Shown: piece by piece, positions 42,585-53,989 of the stretch | Layout of the letters: each line of letters begins with the position of its first letter | Position numbering within the stretch: position 1 is the first letter of the stretch | Assembly (NCBI RefSeq): GCF_947507565.1 | Contig: NC_089189.1 | Coordinates: forward strand, 1,550,001-1,614,000 | Length of the DNA: 64,000 nt | Source of the DNA: Oscarella lobularis | Taxonomy: Eukaryota; Porifera; Homoscleromorpha; Homosclerophorida; Oscarellidae | Direction: 5' to 3' | Notes under the pieces: generated by a model | The model's input: the letters and a program-made list of their open reading frames with translations, nothing else | Told to the model about the DNA's origin: nothing | Databases searched by the model: none | Position numbers and translations under genes: made by a program

Positions 42585-42832
42585 CCGTAATACCCCGCAT
42601 GTGCTTATAAAATCTGCTAAGCACATGCGCTTATCTTAAAAGCGAAGGTCTGTTCTCTTCCCGTCATCTGCGCTCGCCCGGTATTGTATTGTGGTGTTTG
42701 ATTAGAAACAGGAATAATAATTTTTCTACTCGCGCATGCGCTTATAAGTGAATCGCAGACAGATTTTTTCAACCGATGAAAAACGCAAATTTTCACTTAT
42801 AAGCGCATGCGCTTTTATGCGGGGTATTACGG
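42585..42832. mobile_element. Mariner-like MITE with TA target duplication
   Basis: The ends CCGTAATACCCCGCAT and ATGCGGGGTATTACGG are perfect 16-bp inverted repeats, flanked by TA on both sides (42583-42584, 42833-42834). Inner GCGCATGCGCTTATAAG-type motifs are also inverted. The 248-bp length and TA target fit a Tc1/mariner (IS630-type) MITE. No coding capacity. Confidence 0.88.
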
Positions 42833-42973
42833 TAATTGGACTATTTCGAATAAGGACTGGTAAGCATCCAAAGCGTTTTCTGCTGCATTTTATTTGAAGG
42901 ATGCCTCTCAGACACGAGGAGCCGGTCTGTTCGACGTCGAAGCTGAATCTAGCGGGCCCTTCACGAACATTGA

Positions 42974-43420
42974 GAAATGTTCTAAAGCACGCGGCGGCTG
43001 CTAGTTGACGTCCGAGGGTAAGGAGCTAGAACATATTAATTTATACACCGCCCTACCCTACTAGCAGCCGCCGACTAACACCTTAGGGAAATTATGCAAT
43101 GAGAACAGATGCGTTCTCAAGTATCTGCATTACAACATGCATACTGTTGTCTCTTCTACACTCTTTGCTTCGTACATAATGTGAGAGGCTTCATTCATGC
43201 TATGCCACTAAGCCATCGTATGAGCCCCAACCCGTCCTCCATTAGACTGTCAGAAATCGGACCCTATCGTTTAGATTCGGTCGGAAATCGGTCTATGCCC
43301 AAAACGAGGCCAGTGGCACAGCAGCAATCAATCTCTTCTATGTACGATGCAAAGAGGCCCGCCCCATAAGTGCATGCCTACACCATTTGGGACCCCAAAG
43401 GATCGAATTAGACGAACCTT
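42974..43420. mobile_element. Rearranged copy of the 13376-13910 TIR element
   Basis: It begins TTCTAAAGCACGCGGCGGCTGCTAG and carries inner GCCCTACCC...AGCAGCCGCCGACTAA. From about 43180 to 43400 it is the inverse of 13476-13720 (shared TGGTGTAGGCATTCAC-type, GCCCCAACCCG and CATCGTACATAGA-type stretches). The right terminal repeat is not intact. Confidence 0.65.
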
Positions 43421-43883
43421 ATGATCCACCGATTCTTCTTTCAGCAAAAACGTTGACGTAAAACCTACCAAACACATTCAGTGAAACAAATTTTCTTATT
43501 AAACCTACGATTTTTCTAATTGGCAAAGCGCGTGGGGACGAAAAAAGCAAATGGACCGCGGGTCCGTAATAGGGGCCCCCAAATACGACTTCACTAATAA
43601 GTCGCCGACAGAAATAGTCAATTTAAACAGTATTACAATGAGCGACGCGGCGATAGACCCGCGATTGCTTACGAGGGAGCGGATGCGCCGGGGACATTGC
43701 GCCATATGATATTACAGTTCCACAAAAAAACATCGTTCTCGCTCAACGAATCGGCCTGCGTCTCTCAGAGGCATCCTTCGCAAAGAGAAAACGAGTCTAC
43801 TAGTAAAGACAGAAAAGGCGCTTCGAATGCTTGCGTTCATCTAACCATGATCTAACCATCTCTGATCTAAGGACACAGTCACA
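43421..43883. other. Non-genic stretch
   Basis: No supported gene. A minus-strand frame at 43505-43705 has no recognised motif. About 43770-43835 repeats the GAGGCATCCTTCG-type sequence also seen at 35330 and 42895. Confidence 0.4.
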
Positions 43884-43892
43884 CTACAGTGT

Positions 43893-44640
43893 GGCAGGAC
43901 GGAGTTTCAAACGCGCATGTACGAGTACTAGTGCGTAACAATGGGCGGAGAGCCAATGACGTAGCCGTTGTCGCGCACGCGCCTTAAATCAGCCAATGAA
44001 GTAAACATTTATCGTTCTATCGAGACCCCGTGAAAGAAAAACGGCTCGTCTAAGACGAGTTCGAATTGTCTAAGCTTGAGACTTCGCAAATCGAAGCTTC
44101 AATAAATAAGCTTTGATTTTAGCCCTGACGTATTTTTAGTTGAGGGGGACGTGAATCGAGAAAACACGGTTTGAAAGTTTTAGGACCGCCGAACGCACTA
44201 GGAACCGCACGTTTTCTCTCTAAATAGCTTCTAAAATTTACAAGAGCGTAGGGATTTGTAAATGCGCTTGAAAAATAGCTGAGTCGCGCCTCAATCGCGC
44301 CTAACGACCCACGGTGTTTCGAATTTTGCTAAAATACGATAGGTAAAAACAGCTTCCTTTTAGCGTCAAAGCCAAAAGAATACTGCTTTTTATTTACACT
44401 ACTGTCGTTTTGGGGGAAGCTGGGCGACAAAAATAGAACTTGTTTACGATATCATTCGTACGAGGGCCCCCGCTCGATGCGTGTTTGTTTCAGTGAAGCA
44501 TTGTGATATTTGTGCATTTTCGCTAAAGAAAATGCACTTGTCAGGGACTAGATAGGGTAAATTCAGCGCTTTCGGAGAACATTCGAAGGCGGGGAGTAAC
44601 CCTAACTACGACGCATGCGTGTTTGAAACTCCGTCCTGCC
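43893..44640 (-). mobile_element. TIR MITE, copy 2 (opposite orientation)
   Basis: 748 bp with the same terminal repeats (GGCAGGACGGAGTTTCAAA and its inverse) as 26827-27573. The interior is the reverse complement of copy 1, high similarity throughout. Flanks CTACAGTGT (43884-43892) and CTACAGCAT (44641-44649) match at seven of nine positions, consistent with an aged 9-bp duplication. Confidence 0.9.
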
Positions 44641-44649
44641 CTACAGCAT

Positions 44650-45020
44650 AGATATTAGAGAGAGAGGGATTGGCAACTCCCGTTTGTCACGTGACTTTTC
44701 GTGACCCTATGGTAGTTACGTTTGTACCCGTATGCGATCGAGGAAACCACGGCAAAATAGGAGATAAAATAGGAAGAAGTGCTTCCCACGTTACTGGAAG
44801 TGTACTAAGGAATAGAAACAGTGGCCGCCATGCAGTTTTCTGTCGCTAGAGCCTGTAGAATCGATCCGAGAGCACGCGATCATCTGCGACAGGGTTGCCT
44901 CCCTCCCGATCCAATTTTCGGGGTTCTCGGCCTAACCATCTTATGCCTATATAGTTTCTACATGCGGTAGGCGTATTTTTTACCAAATCGAAGAACGCTT
45001 CGATGTAGGAGCTCCTTTTT
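44650..45020. other. Non-genic stretch before the gap
   Basis: No supported gene or repeat in this short stretch. It ends at the N run, so anything crossing it is hidden. Confidence 0.4.
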
Positions 45021-45220
45021 NNNNNNNNNNNNNNNNNNNNNNNNNNNNNNNNNNNNNNNNNNNNNNNNNNNNNNNNNNNNNNNNNNNNNNNNNNNNNNNN
45101 NNNNNNNNNNNNNNNNNNNNNNNNNNNNNNNNNNNNNNNNNNNNNNNNNNNNNNNNNNNNNNNNNNNNNNNNNNNNNNNNNNNNNNNNNNNNNNNNNNNN
45201 NNNNNNNNNNNNNNNNNNNN
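45021..45220. other. Assembly gap of 200 N
   Basis: Exactly 200 unknown bases, which usually marks a scaffold join of estimated size. Left of it are receptor genes and repeats; right of it are fragments of housekeeping genes. Confidence 0.97.
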
Positions 45221-45430
45221 CTACATCTTCGATGAATCTCGGCGATCACGATCACGTGGTGAAAATATACGGCTTCTCCTTACAAAACAGTGAGAACACG
45301 CAATACTTCCGTTCCCACACAAGATTAATTAGTATTTCCATTATTTTCTTAGACGTTCTCAGTATCGTCATGGAATACGCTCAGCACGGCCATCTCCGTT
45401 CGCTCTTGCGTCGTCGTGCGCTCGATCTCG
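45221..45430 (+). CDS. Kinase exons, fragment
   Basis: Reading from the gap gives GDHDHVVKIYGFSL, then an intron (GTGAGA to TTTTCTTAG, 45291-45352), then VLSIVMEYAQHGHLRSLLR. This is the beta-4/beta-5 and hinge region of a protein kinase, closest in style to receptor tyrosine kinases (VMEYAQHGxLRxxLR). The N-lobe start is in the gap, and no C-lobe follows; sequence resembling eIF3a starts within about 60 bp. It differs from the Kelch receptor kinases, whose hinge reads VLEYMERGS. Confidence 0.6.
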
Positions 45431-45439
45431 ACTCAGCAT

Positions 45440-46209
45440 ACGCAATTGCCCACTGCCTTCTCTTTGCCGGCAATCTCTTTCGATCGTCCGAAAACAGAAT
45501 GCCATCGACTCTTTATTTTCTCGAAAGAGCAGAAGAAGAATGTTGAGCAGGAGGACTGCTGCAGAAGTACACGGGCAAATGAGTATCTCATCTAGAGTAG
45601 ATTATGCGTATGTTTCTAGTCTCGCTTCTCATACTGTCCTGGCGACTCTGCACGTGCCCGTACCCCAGTCGAAAACCGACGTTCAGCAGTATCTTGATGA
45701 TGATGACGCAAAGGAGGACAAGGAGCGTCGGCTTGCCTAGCTACTCGGCCTTCAAATCCCTCGTAAGAGGAAGTCTCTGCTAGCTGGACTTGGTAGGGGC
45801 AGGGAAACTATTCGGAATTACATTATAATTATTATTATTCGTTTTTTAGATGCGGTACAATATGCTTCAGTATGCCATTCGTGAGTGTTGCGAACTGCAT
45901 CGCTGGCTGGAGGAGGAGTTCAATCCGCTGCAGCTGTGCGAGCAGGTCAACCAGACGTTTGCTGTGCTCCGCGAGCACGAGGAGTACGAGGAGTACAGCC
46001 AGTACGTGGAATCGCTCCAAGTGGCCATCGTACGGCTCGTCAAACAGGTAAAAGAAGGTTTCTTAGAATAATTTGTTTGATTTTTTGTTTAGGTGGCTCA
46101 AGTGTACGAGACTATTGAGTTGGATCGTCTCGCGCGTCTGATTCCTTTTGCGCGCGGTTTTCGCTTGGAACGAGCTCTCCTTCACGTCACAAAGGATCTC
46201 GGAGTGCAG
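45440..46209 (+). pseudogene. EIF3A: eIF3a fragment (PCI-region exons) with frame lesions
   Basis: Pieces match the central part of the translation initiation factor eIF3 subunit a: SKEQKKNVEQED, VLATLHVPVPQSKTDVQQYL, DKERRLA then LLGLQIP, and, in exon 45850-46047, MLQYAIRECCELHRWL, EFNPLQLCEQV, and, in exon 46093-46209, YETIELDRLARLIPFARGF. An in-frame TAG at 45738 falls between RRLA and LLGLQ, and earlier parts need shifts. The N-terminal about 350 and C-terminal about 700 residues are absent. eIF3a scaffolds the eIF3 complex in the cytoplasm. This is a broken copy or a misassembled piece of the real gene. Confidence 0.75.
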
Positions 46210-46368
46210 GTAATTTTATCATGGAATCGCGTCAACACTTTTTATTCATGCAAGTGATGCGCTATTTTGGAATTACCGTGCTGTCCCTTTTTTAACCCTG
46301 ATGCAATTCATAATTCAAATCACCTCCTCCTTATCGTCATCAGAATCGTCAGAATCAGAATTATGCCT

Positions 46369-46447
<79 letters not shown>

Positions 46448-47585
46448 CATGAGCTTGAAGCCAGACACTTGGCATTTAATTAAGGCGAGCCGCTTCCTTA
46501 TCATCGACTTTCTCATCAGAACTCGAACTCGATGATGACGTAGGCTGCTGCATTTCAGGTGAACTCTTTTGCAGACTTCCGCATGGGGATTTCCCCTTCT
46601 CCCCCAGCACTCGCTCTTTTCTTTGCTACACTTACCGTGTTGCTGGTGCTGCTGCATGGGCGAGTGGTCCTTCGAATAGCACGAAGGGTAAAATTCCATT
46701 GCTTTTGGCTGCAGAGAGCTGGCACCTGTGTCGGCTCGGCGTGTGATGTGAAGGACAAGGCCAGACTGCAACCGAATGTTATGACTTCCCGGGATAGGCG
46801 GGGCGGAAACAGCTGAGTGCGATTACGTCCTGGCCGCTATATGTAAACGGCGCGAAGAATTGTCTCGTCAGACTCGTCTACGATCGTGCACGTAATAAAA
46901 CGACAAAGAATGCGTTAATGCGGGGTGGCTTTCGTCGAAAAAGCGCGAGAAAGGGAGTATAGGACACCCGTCATCTAATTACCCTGACACGTGCCACTTT
47001 TGCATGTTTTCCGACAAACGACACTGCAAACTCTGCGACGCGATAGCGTGCACGCACCAGACCTCTAGCAGCTCGTGCGACGCACACTGGCATAGTAAAG
47101 CGAGCAGAGTAAGTCGCTTTTGCTTGCATTCACGTGCTCGACTAAAAACCGCAGGTGTTCGCGATCGTCTGCGCGGCGTCTTTGTCCTGTCTGGTCGAAA
47201 GGGGGAGGAACGAGCGAATGGCCTAATTGGTGCACACCTCTCGGCCGCAAACAAACAATGACTCCCGTGTCAGAATCGTACCAAAATTGAGTACCGGTAC
47301 CCGACCAAGTACGACCGCCAGATACCTGATAGAGTCATTTTAGTCGACGCATTCGACTTAGCGACAGCAGGTTCATTCGCGTACGAACCGTTTTAATTTA
47401 TTGCCCGATTTGCACTTGTCCCGCAGACCCCAGATACGCCAGACCCCGGATACGCCAGATATACGCCAGACCCCAAGCAAGCTAGACAAGCGAACCTTTA
47501 CAGTTTACTGGCTCCATGGTAACGATTCGGCGGCGCGACGAAGTCTCCTTTTTCAGTAGTGCAGCTTTGATTTTCTTTTCTGCAG
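46210..47585. other. Mostly non-genic, with weak exon-like pieces
   Basis: A (ATC)n microsatellite spans about 46365-46446. On the minus strand 46760-46640, a frame with YSKDHSPMQQHQQH ends at a GTAAGTG donor and may be an exon. On the plus strand 46985-47107, a cysteine-rich frame (TCHFCMFSDKRHCKLCDAI) ends at GTAAGT and may be another. At 47425-47475, ACGCCAGACCCC-type units are tandemly repeated. None can be tied to a known gene. Confidence 0.4.
46365..46446. repeat. (ATC)n microsatellite
   Basis: About 27 uninterrupted ATC units. Frames crossing it read as poly-Ile or poly-Ser and are not genes. Confidence 0.95.
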
Positions 47586-49611
47586 TCTCTGCATGGCATT
47601 CACGTCCAAGAGATCGTCGTGCCGCACGCCGGCCTTTTCTCCGTCTGGGATATGTCCGGCAACAAGCGCTACTTCGCCGCGCACGAGTACTTTCTCGGCG
47701 GAACGAATATACGATCTATCTCGTCACGTTCAGCCTGCGCGAGACGAAGGAGCAGCGTCGCGCTCGCGTGCTCTTCTGGCTGGCGCTCATCAAGGCGAAA
47801 TTGCCGTGAGACGACATCGTTCGCCATCGCGGTCTCAGTCGACATCGACCTCACATTGCATGCATGTGCTCGTCGCGACGCGCGGCGATCTTCTCGTCAA
47901 ACGAAACGGCGGCGGCGGCGGCGACGCGGCGAATAGCGAAGCCGACGAGATATTGCAGACGCGTTTTCGTCGTCGACGCTCGCCATCCCCAGTCGCGCGA
48001 CGTCAAAGCGTTGAGACTTTACTTGGGACAAGTCAGAGAGAAAATGCTTCAGGTATACTCATACGATTTTTATTTAGAGTTCATGTACTAATAATCTCTT
48101 TTTTCTTAGTCTGGTCCTCTCACTCCGCGTCTGTGCGGCGCACTGGCAACGACTTTGCCCCAGTGGCGTCAACGCTTCTACGAGTTTCCCGTTCTGCCGT
48201 GGCCCGACTACGTGGCGCTCGTCGAGAGAGAAGTCAATCCTCTCGTCGGTCCCGAGAAACTGAAAGTCGTCACGAAATTCCTCAACGACAGCGGCGACGT
48301 GAGAAACGACGAAAAAATAGAAGGACGTTACTCGAAATGTCTCTTTTTCTCTTTTTTTAGTTGATTTACATTGATCGAGGTGCTCTCGGAAATCTCGTCG
48401 TTCTGGATCCTAATTTCCTTTGCTCGGATCTCATCGGCCCGGCGCTGGCGCCCGAGGGAGCGTCTCGGCCGCGCATTGGCTCGATTTCCGGACGCATAAC
48501 GGTGCGAGAAATTGAGCGAGTCTACGGCGACCTGAACGCTCTCTCCGTTCTTCGTCTATTCGAGCACTTCGAACTGTGCCGCTCGTGTTCAACTGAAGGC
48601 GACGGCGACGGCGACGAGGCCTCGACCATTTACGAGTTTCCCATTCTGACGGAATTCGACAAGCTCCACGGCATCTGGGTGCCCGAACCGGAGATGACCG
48701 TCTTCGTCGGCGTTCGCATCGAGTGTCGCTCCGCGTACGACATACTCCCGCCGGGTTTCTTTCCCAAGCAACTTCGCCTTCGAAAGCAATTCTTGGACGA
48801 CTTCGACGATCAGGAGTTGACGCTGTGGAGCGACGGGCTCAAGTGCGTTCGAGGCGACGTTGAAATCAAGGTCAAAGGCCACTTCGACGCGACGACGACG
48901 ACGGCCCTCGAGTCGCATCGCGCGGTGACGATCGCCGTGCGCGGCGCCGGCGACAACACGCGTCGCGAGTGCGTCGCCCATTTGCAGCGATTTCATCAGA
49001 CGCTTCAGCCATCTATGCTTCAGCAGACGATCGACGCCGCCTGTCCGGGCATGTTCGTCGTCACGCAGGTGCTCAGCGCTCGTCACATGGCCGCGTACGC
49101 CGACGACGACGCCTGGTACGAACCCGAGCAGATCTTCCAATCCCAGCGCGGCTCCGGCGTCGTTTGCCATCAAAATGGCTTCACGGAGAAATTGGTCGAT
49201 TTGCTCTGCGGCGGCTGCGGGGAGATGCTCTTGGCCGCGCGCTCGGCGCCGCTCGCTCACGTCAAGCTGCTCGACGTCAAGACGCGTCAGGAGTTGAGTC
49301 GACTTCTCGATCCCGTTGATCCGCTCGGTCGCGATTGGTGTCTGCTCGCTCTGTCGCTAGGGCTCGTCGACGAGTTGCCGCTCATCGATATTCGTCAGAA
49401 TCAGGGCGTCGTCAGCGCGACGGATCGCGTTCTGCGCGAGTTCGAGAAGCGTAGTAGCAGCACCGTCGCTCTTCTCGTCGACTCGCTGCGCGAGATCGGT
49501 CGGCTCGATGCCATGGACGCTGTTATATGCGGATTGCCGCTCGTTTTTCGCACGGAGAGCGATGTAGTGGTCAATGTTACTGGAGTCGAAATGGCGTCCT
49601 ATGCATGTTGA
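47586..49611 (+). pseudogene. DAPK1: DAPK-like gene, Roc-COR-death-domain half, with frameshifts
   Basis: Exon from 47586 reads GIHVQEIVVPHAGLFSVWDM, then SGNKRYFAAHEYFL, a Roc GTPase segment. IYLVTFSLRETKEQ follows in another frame (shift near 47705), VLVATRGDLL in a third, and FVVDARHPQSRD after a further shift near 47965. Exon 48111-48299 (LPQWRQRFYEFPVLPW) and the long exon 48361-49611 are clean: COR (VVLDPNFLCSDLIG) and a C-terminal death domain with RLLDPVDPLGRDWCLLAL and STVALLVDSLREIGRLDA. This matches death-associated protein kinase 1. The kinase and ankyrin parts are missing upstream. A promoter of apoptosis in animals; here a partial copy with sequence errors or a pseudogene. Confidence 0.78.
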
Positions 49612-49977
49612 ATATTCGCTTTGTCATATCGCTGTATTTTCCTGTTCCAATTCGTCTTTTTTTTTCTACGGAAGAGTTTCTTATTTTTTTACTGTGTCTA
49701 CACTGTGACTCTACCATGTGATGCCCCTTTGTAACTATGAATCAACTATCTGCCATAAACCGAACAATCAATATAATCAACAAAAGTCAATCACAGTCAA
49801 CACGGAAATCCGGGATTGGGGAGCGAGCCGTCTCCCAGTCTCCCACGGAGTCCCCACTGCGTGTTACGTGTCCCAAATCGAGCGTTGTGACTTGCTACTT
49901 GCTTGGTAAACCCGCTGGTACCGTCGTCGAAGCGCAATCTGAGTCTATCTTCAGTTGGGGTTTTGTGTTTTTAGGAG

Positions 49978-51447
49978 ATGAGCATGGTCGTCACTTTCAT
50001 CATCTTGAGCAGTTTGGTGAATTCAGCAGCTGCTAAAGCCGACGCTAAATGCCTTTCACTTCGTTGCCCCAAAGTAATTAGTCTTGTAACAGGAAGGCTT
50101 CGTTTGTATAGTTGTTTTCTCAGGAAAGCGTCTTCACCTACAATATAACGCTAAAGCAGAAACTTTGGACAGAAGAGTTCTTTTCAGATCAAAAGAATGT
50201 CTTGTCTTTCGTAGCAAACGTCACGTGCGTTGCAGGTTGCCAGACGTGTACTGCACGTTGCAGTTTGAATTCACTGATTTCATTTTCTATAATTTTCAGA
50301 CAACTACTTTTCTTTATATGGAACTCGTGGCCTAAAATATCAAGTTGATTTGAGCTTGGCTGCCACTCTTGATGCAAAAGATCAAAGGTAGAGCTGGCCA
50401 TGTTTGTTTCACTGATTTAATTAATATCTAATATTTTATCTAATGGAAGTGAAAAATTACCTAAACAGTTTGGAAATCCGTTCTTCTTCGTTCAGCTGTC
50501 AAACGGAACTGTTATTCACGTTCTTCACATTCACGACGATGACTCAGAAGTTGTAAACTTCAAGAAATCAATAGCGAGTTTGTTCCAGACTTCGCTGTGC
50601 AAAGGAGAACATGACATTGTGGAAACGGACGCAAACAGCAGAAGAAAAGTCCACTACACGTAAATCATGTAAAATTGTTTATCTAACGTGCTCTAATTTG
50701 TTTTCTGTCCTAAGTGTTGTTGAAATAGCGAAAGGTAGACTTTCCATCAGTAAACGTAGTGGCAGTTCGGAAATGGAAAAGCTTTTTGCCGGCTTTGATG
50801 CAAATCCTTCCGAGTTCGAATACAATGAGAATCAAGTGACGGTTCTAAGTCAGAAAAGCACGATGCCAACTAGAATAATGGGCGTCCTTCAAACGTCGCT
50901 TCACCAAAGACGTCAAACGTCTGCTAGGGAAAGTTTACCTAGCAACAGAATTCGGATAGAACAAACGTTTTCGGCTCGTCTCATAAAGTGTCTCAAACTG
51001 CGGCAGAAAAGATCAGCGCAATTTTTCTCAGTTGAAGATACGCACGGACTGCAAGTTAGCTCAGTCGAAGGGAAGCAAACAAAAGGTACAATAGTCAATG
51101 GTATCGTTCTATACAATTATTGGCCAATACACAATGGCATAGCTAAAGTTATAAAGAGGAAACTTGATAGACAGTACTTGGAACTGTCGCAACTTCTCAA
51201 AGCTCTTCAAGAGAATAGTAGCTACGACAACTGTAAATGATTTCATCAAAAAGTCATAGCTTGTCTATGTATATTATATAGGGGAGACACTTTCACCGCT
51301 GGTAGAATTGGAGGGTCTCTGCGAGCAGTATCTCTGCTCGAGTCATAGACAAACGCCTGCAACCGATGTCGTCGTAAAAGCTTTTCTTACTGTAAGCAAT
51401 GTCTCGTTAAAAAATGAATTTGACTGGTCACTGTTTGCGCTGAATTT
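49978..51447 (+). CDS. Vitellogenin/MTP-type lipid-transfer protein, N-terminal half
   Basis: Six exons join in frame (49978-50073, 50124-50235, 50300-50387, 50450-50660, 50715-51232, 51282-51447; 397 codons). Exon 1 encodes a signal peptide (MSMVVTFIILSSLVNSAAA). The vitellogenin N-domain signature is clear: FGNPFFFVQLSNGTV, HDDDSEVVNFKKSIASLFQ and EHDIVETDANSRRKVHYT. This family (microsomal triglyceride transfer protein, vitellogenin, apolipoprotein B) moves lipids in the secretory pathway. The length and lack of a lipid-pocket C-terminus mean the gene is cut. After 51447, continuation in frame stops near 51537 and an unrelated exon follows at 51637. It could be MTP or a larger lipoprotein; I cannot separate them. 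Confidence 0.7.
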
Positions 51448-51636
51448 GTATGTACTGTACCAAGGTTTTTTTTCCTTAGGCTTTCGATTTTTGCTCAAAG
51501 TCGATTTCGTCGGCAAGACCCTTGACGCGCGGATGCTCCAGAAGATTGTGGAATGTATCTAGAATCCATTGAAAAGTGAGATATTTTTTGAAGAAATTAT
51601 TCGAATCGAATGATGATGACGTCATAATATTCTAAG

Positions 51637-52172
51637 CTACGACGAAGCTTTGGAAGTCTACGACGAAATATTAAAAGAAGATTCGACGTATCGGGTGAGA
51701 AATTTAGACACGAGTTTTAATTAAAGTGTAGACGTACCCAGGACCTCGTTCCTAAGCAGGATCGAGGCGGAATTCGAAGAGTCGAGTAACTGCGTAAAGA
51801 AGGCTGGAGAGAATACGTGCGGGTTGCGATTTATATGGACGAATTTCTAAGGTACTGAGTTTGGTTGCCTCCTCTCGAAACGGATTGTCGGCGTCGGAAA
51901 TTCTTCGCGTCTTTCCCGTGCCCTAGCTTGACCGTGTGGTCGCCTTTGTATTTCACTCTAATCGATCGACACATCGAGACGTGGCCGGCTTGATCGTGCC
52001 GACGAGCGACGAAGTATGGCGCTCACAGAATGTACCCAACATTTTGGAGGAATTGGATTTGATTTTTTTAGGTAAAGCAAGCCATCACCGAAAGATACTT
52101 GAATTCGTCTGAGAGCCGAACTGAAGCGTTTACCCAGGCATGCAAATTTTTCGAGCAGAAATTGATGTCGAA
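51637..52172 (+). other. Isolated exons, one EMC2-like
   Basis: The exon at 51637-51694 (acceptor TTCTAAG, donor GTGAGA) reads YDEALEVYDEILKEDSTYR, like a TPR of ER membrane complex subunit 2. The exon at 52072-52172 (acceptor TTTTTTTAG, donor GTGAGT) reads VKQAITERYLNSSESRTEAF and continues to a lysine-rich end; I cannot name it. Between them, 51750-51860 has weakly coding sequence. Whether these belong to one gene is not shown. Confidence 0.45.
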
Positions 52173-52201
52173 GTGAGTGCACAAAGGGGGAGAGCTTGAT
52201 A

Positions 52202-53235
52202 TGATAATAGGAAATACTTCAGATAGCGTGCTTCGTTTGGGCGACTTCTGCTTTGAGCTGGCTCAGCTCTGTCTCTTTCTCGACGAGTCGTGTGTGAAGC
52301 TCCGCTCGTTTGCTCGCTATTGAGTCGCCGCCACGTCTTTGAGTCTCCTCCAGCTCTGATATAAAAAAAATGATGCCTTGTATCCTTTGGTAATGTTGAT
52401 GGGGCTAACGCTCTTTCAGGTCTTGGCATTGGGCTAAAGCGACGCGCAGATTCCCCACGTCTTGCACTGAGCGACTCGTTTGCGAGACAGACCGCTGTTG
52501 TCGTTGTAGCATTGCCAAATCTTGCCGACGCCCCTCTTCGGCGCCTCTCTTCCTCTATTTCCCGCTGATGTCTCTCTTGTTTGGCATTCCTTTCTTCATG
52601 AGCACCACCTTCTTGCACTGAAAGGACAGCTTAGATTGCCCATTCGTTGGTTCAGACACATCCATTCGTTCATCTGGCAAGCGTGCAGGTGCTACACGTA
52701 AAACGCTATATAAAAGATTATTACATATAAAACAATTCCACCTCTTTGATAGCCAAGTGTCAGTACGTGCCCTCCAGCTCCACTTGGTCGAACAACTTCC
52801 TTCCTTTCCTTGAAGATTTTCACCACTTTCACCAAATCACGTCTTTCCAAGGCATTCATCAACTCGACAAGAAAATCAAGATTATCTTCCACCAGGTAAC
52901 CACCCGCCTCCAACTCAGTAAAAAACTCTGTGGATCATTCACATATTGACGTCGACCACCTCGTATAAAGTCAATGCAAAGCTGCTTCAAAGATTCCAAC
53001 TCAGTTGACGTTATGCTCTCCGATAGAACGTCGACGAGACTACGGAACGAATGGTCAAGGCTAACCAGCGGTTTCGCGCGGGGAATTTCTCCTTCCGACG
53101 GCCGAATATCAAACTTTTTTATGATATCAAGGCGTTGGATTCTTTCCCAGATTCGAATCAAATAGTTGAGATTGTCTCGTTTTAGAAGACTAAGCTCTTC
53201 CATGAAGCGAAATAGCTCTTGTGCCGTTCGCGCAA
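52202..53235 (-). CDS. Tandem death-effector-domain protein with coiled coil, frame lesions
   Basis: Minus strand from about 53235: QELFRFMEELSLLKRDNLNY is the second half of one DED; then HSFRSLVDVLSESITSTELE, LKQLCIDFIRGG, and, after a one-base loss in a T run near 52906, FTELEAGGYLVEDNLDFLVE and LERRDLVKV make a full second DED. Further down, coiled-coil exons appear: MQEGGAHEERNAKQERHQRE (52618), LQRQQRSVSQTSRSVQDVG (after another shift near 52530) and KRAELHTRLVEKETELSQL (about 52340-52205). DEDs assemble caspase-8/FADD-type complexes. No caspase or other catalytic domain is visible. The first half of DED1 is not found upstream. Gene identity unknown. Confidence 0.65.
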
Positions 53236-53472
53236 CCGCAACCGTTTACAAGTAGAACCGTTATACCGTTCAGCCAAACCAGTCTACCGTTTATGTCGTC
53301 GCTTAATGACAATCAAATATAATGGATCGTAGCACTCAGTTGGCTGCACCGGATCCCACAAGGGAAACGAGTCGCAAGAGACGGACCCAAGTCCGCCACG
53401 TTGACGCAGTCGTTCTGTACAAGCTCGCAATAATCTCAACACGGTCGTAGCACAACGTTCTCTCCAGTGGCG

Positions 53473-53847
53473 TTATTGAAACGGCAGTCGGGGAAGTAAA
53501 ATAAACACGCGACACGCGAACAAACCGAGGTCCACGAAACAGGAGTCCGTAGGGCTGTTAGAGCCGAATGTTGTCGTCATAGCTTCTTCTGCGTCCGACG
53601 GAGTGAGGTGACCAAAATTGTTAAGGAAGTTTGTTCCGGAGAGTGCGGCATCACTGCACGACGCAGGAATTGAGTCAATACACGTGATACTTCCATGGAC
53701 AATGGAAATCCAAGCGACATAGAGGCCAAACGCAAAGATGGCGCTAATGAGAGCTTGGGAATTGACGACCATTGTTCTGCTCATATACAGTAGAAAAGAA
53801 TGAATATATTCATAGACAGCATGATTGCCAAGGTTGGAATCAATCAA
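53473..53847 (-). CDS. Hypothetical membrane or secreted protein
   Basis: A 124-codon frame whose Met at about 53775 is followed by a hydrophobic stretch (ALISAIFAFGLYVAWISIV), then a cysteine-containing polar part and another hydrophobic end (FACRVFILL). Not recognised. It could be a single-exon or first-exon protein, or chance. Confidence 0.3.
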   Translation of the reverse strand: MIDSNLGNHAVYEYIHSFLLYMSRTMVVNSQALISAIFAFGLYVAWISIVHGSITCIDSIPASCSDAALSGTNFLNNFGHLTPSDAEEAMTTTFGSNSPTDSCFVDLGLFACRVFILLPRLPFQ

Positions 53848-53989
53848 TACGCATGGGTGTTTTTAATCCGGAGCGCGAGCTTGCTCCGAAAATAGCGAAG
53901 AAAGAGAAAGAAGCGGTGGCTGGACTTACGAATGAGGTTTTTTTGTTTTAAGCGGGTTAATAAAAAATAAATAGACGAGTTGCACTCAC

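Noticed and set aside
46267-46483. Frames with long poly-Ile or poly-Ser
   Set aside because: Produced by the (ATC)n microsatellite; no other coding features.
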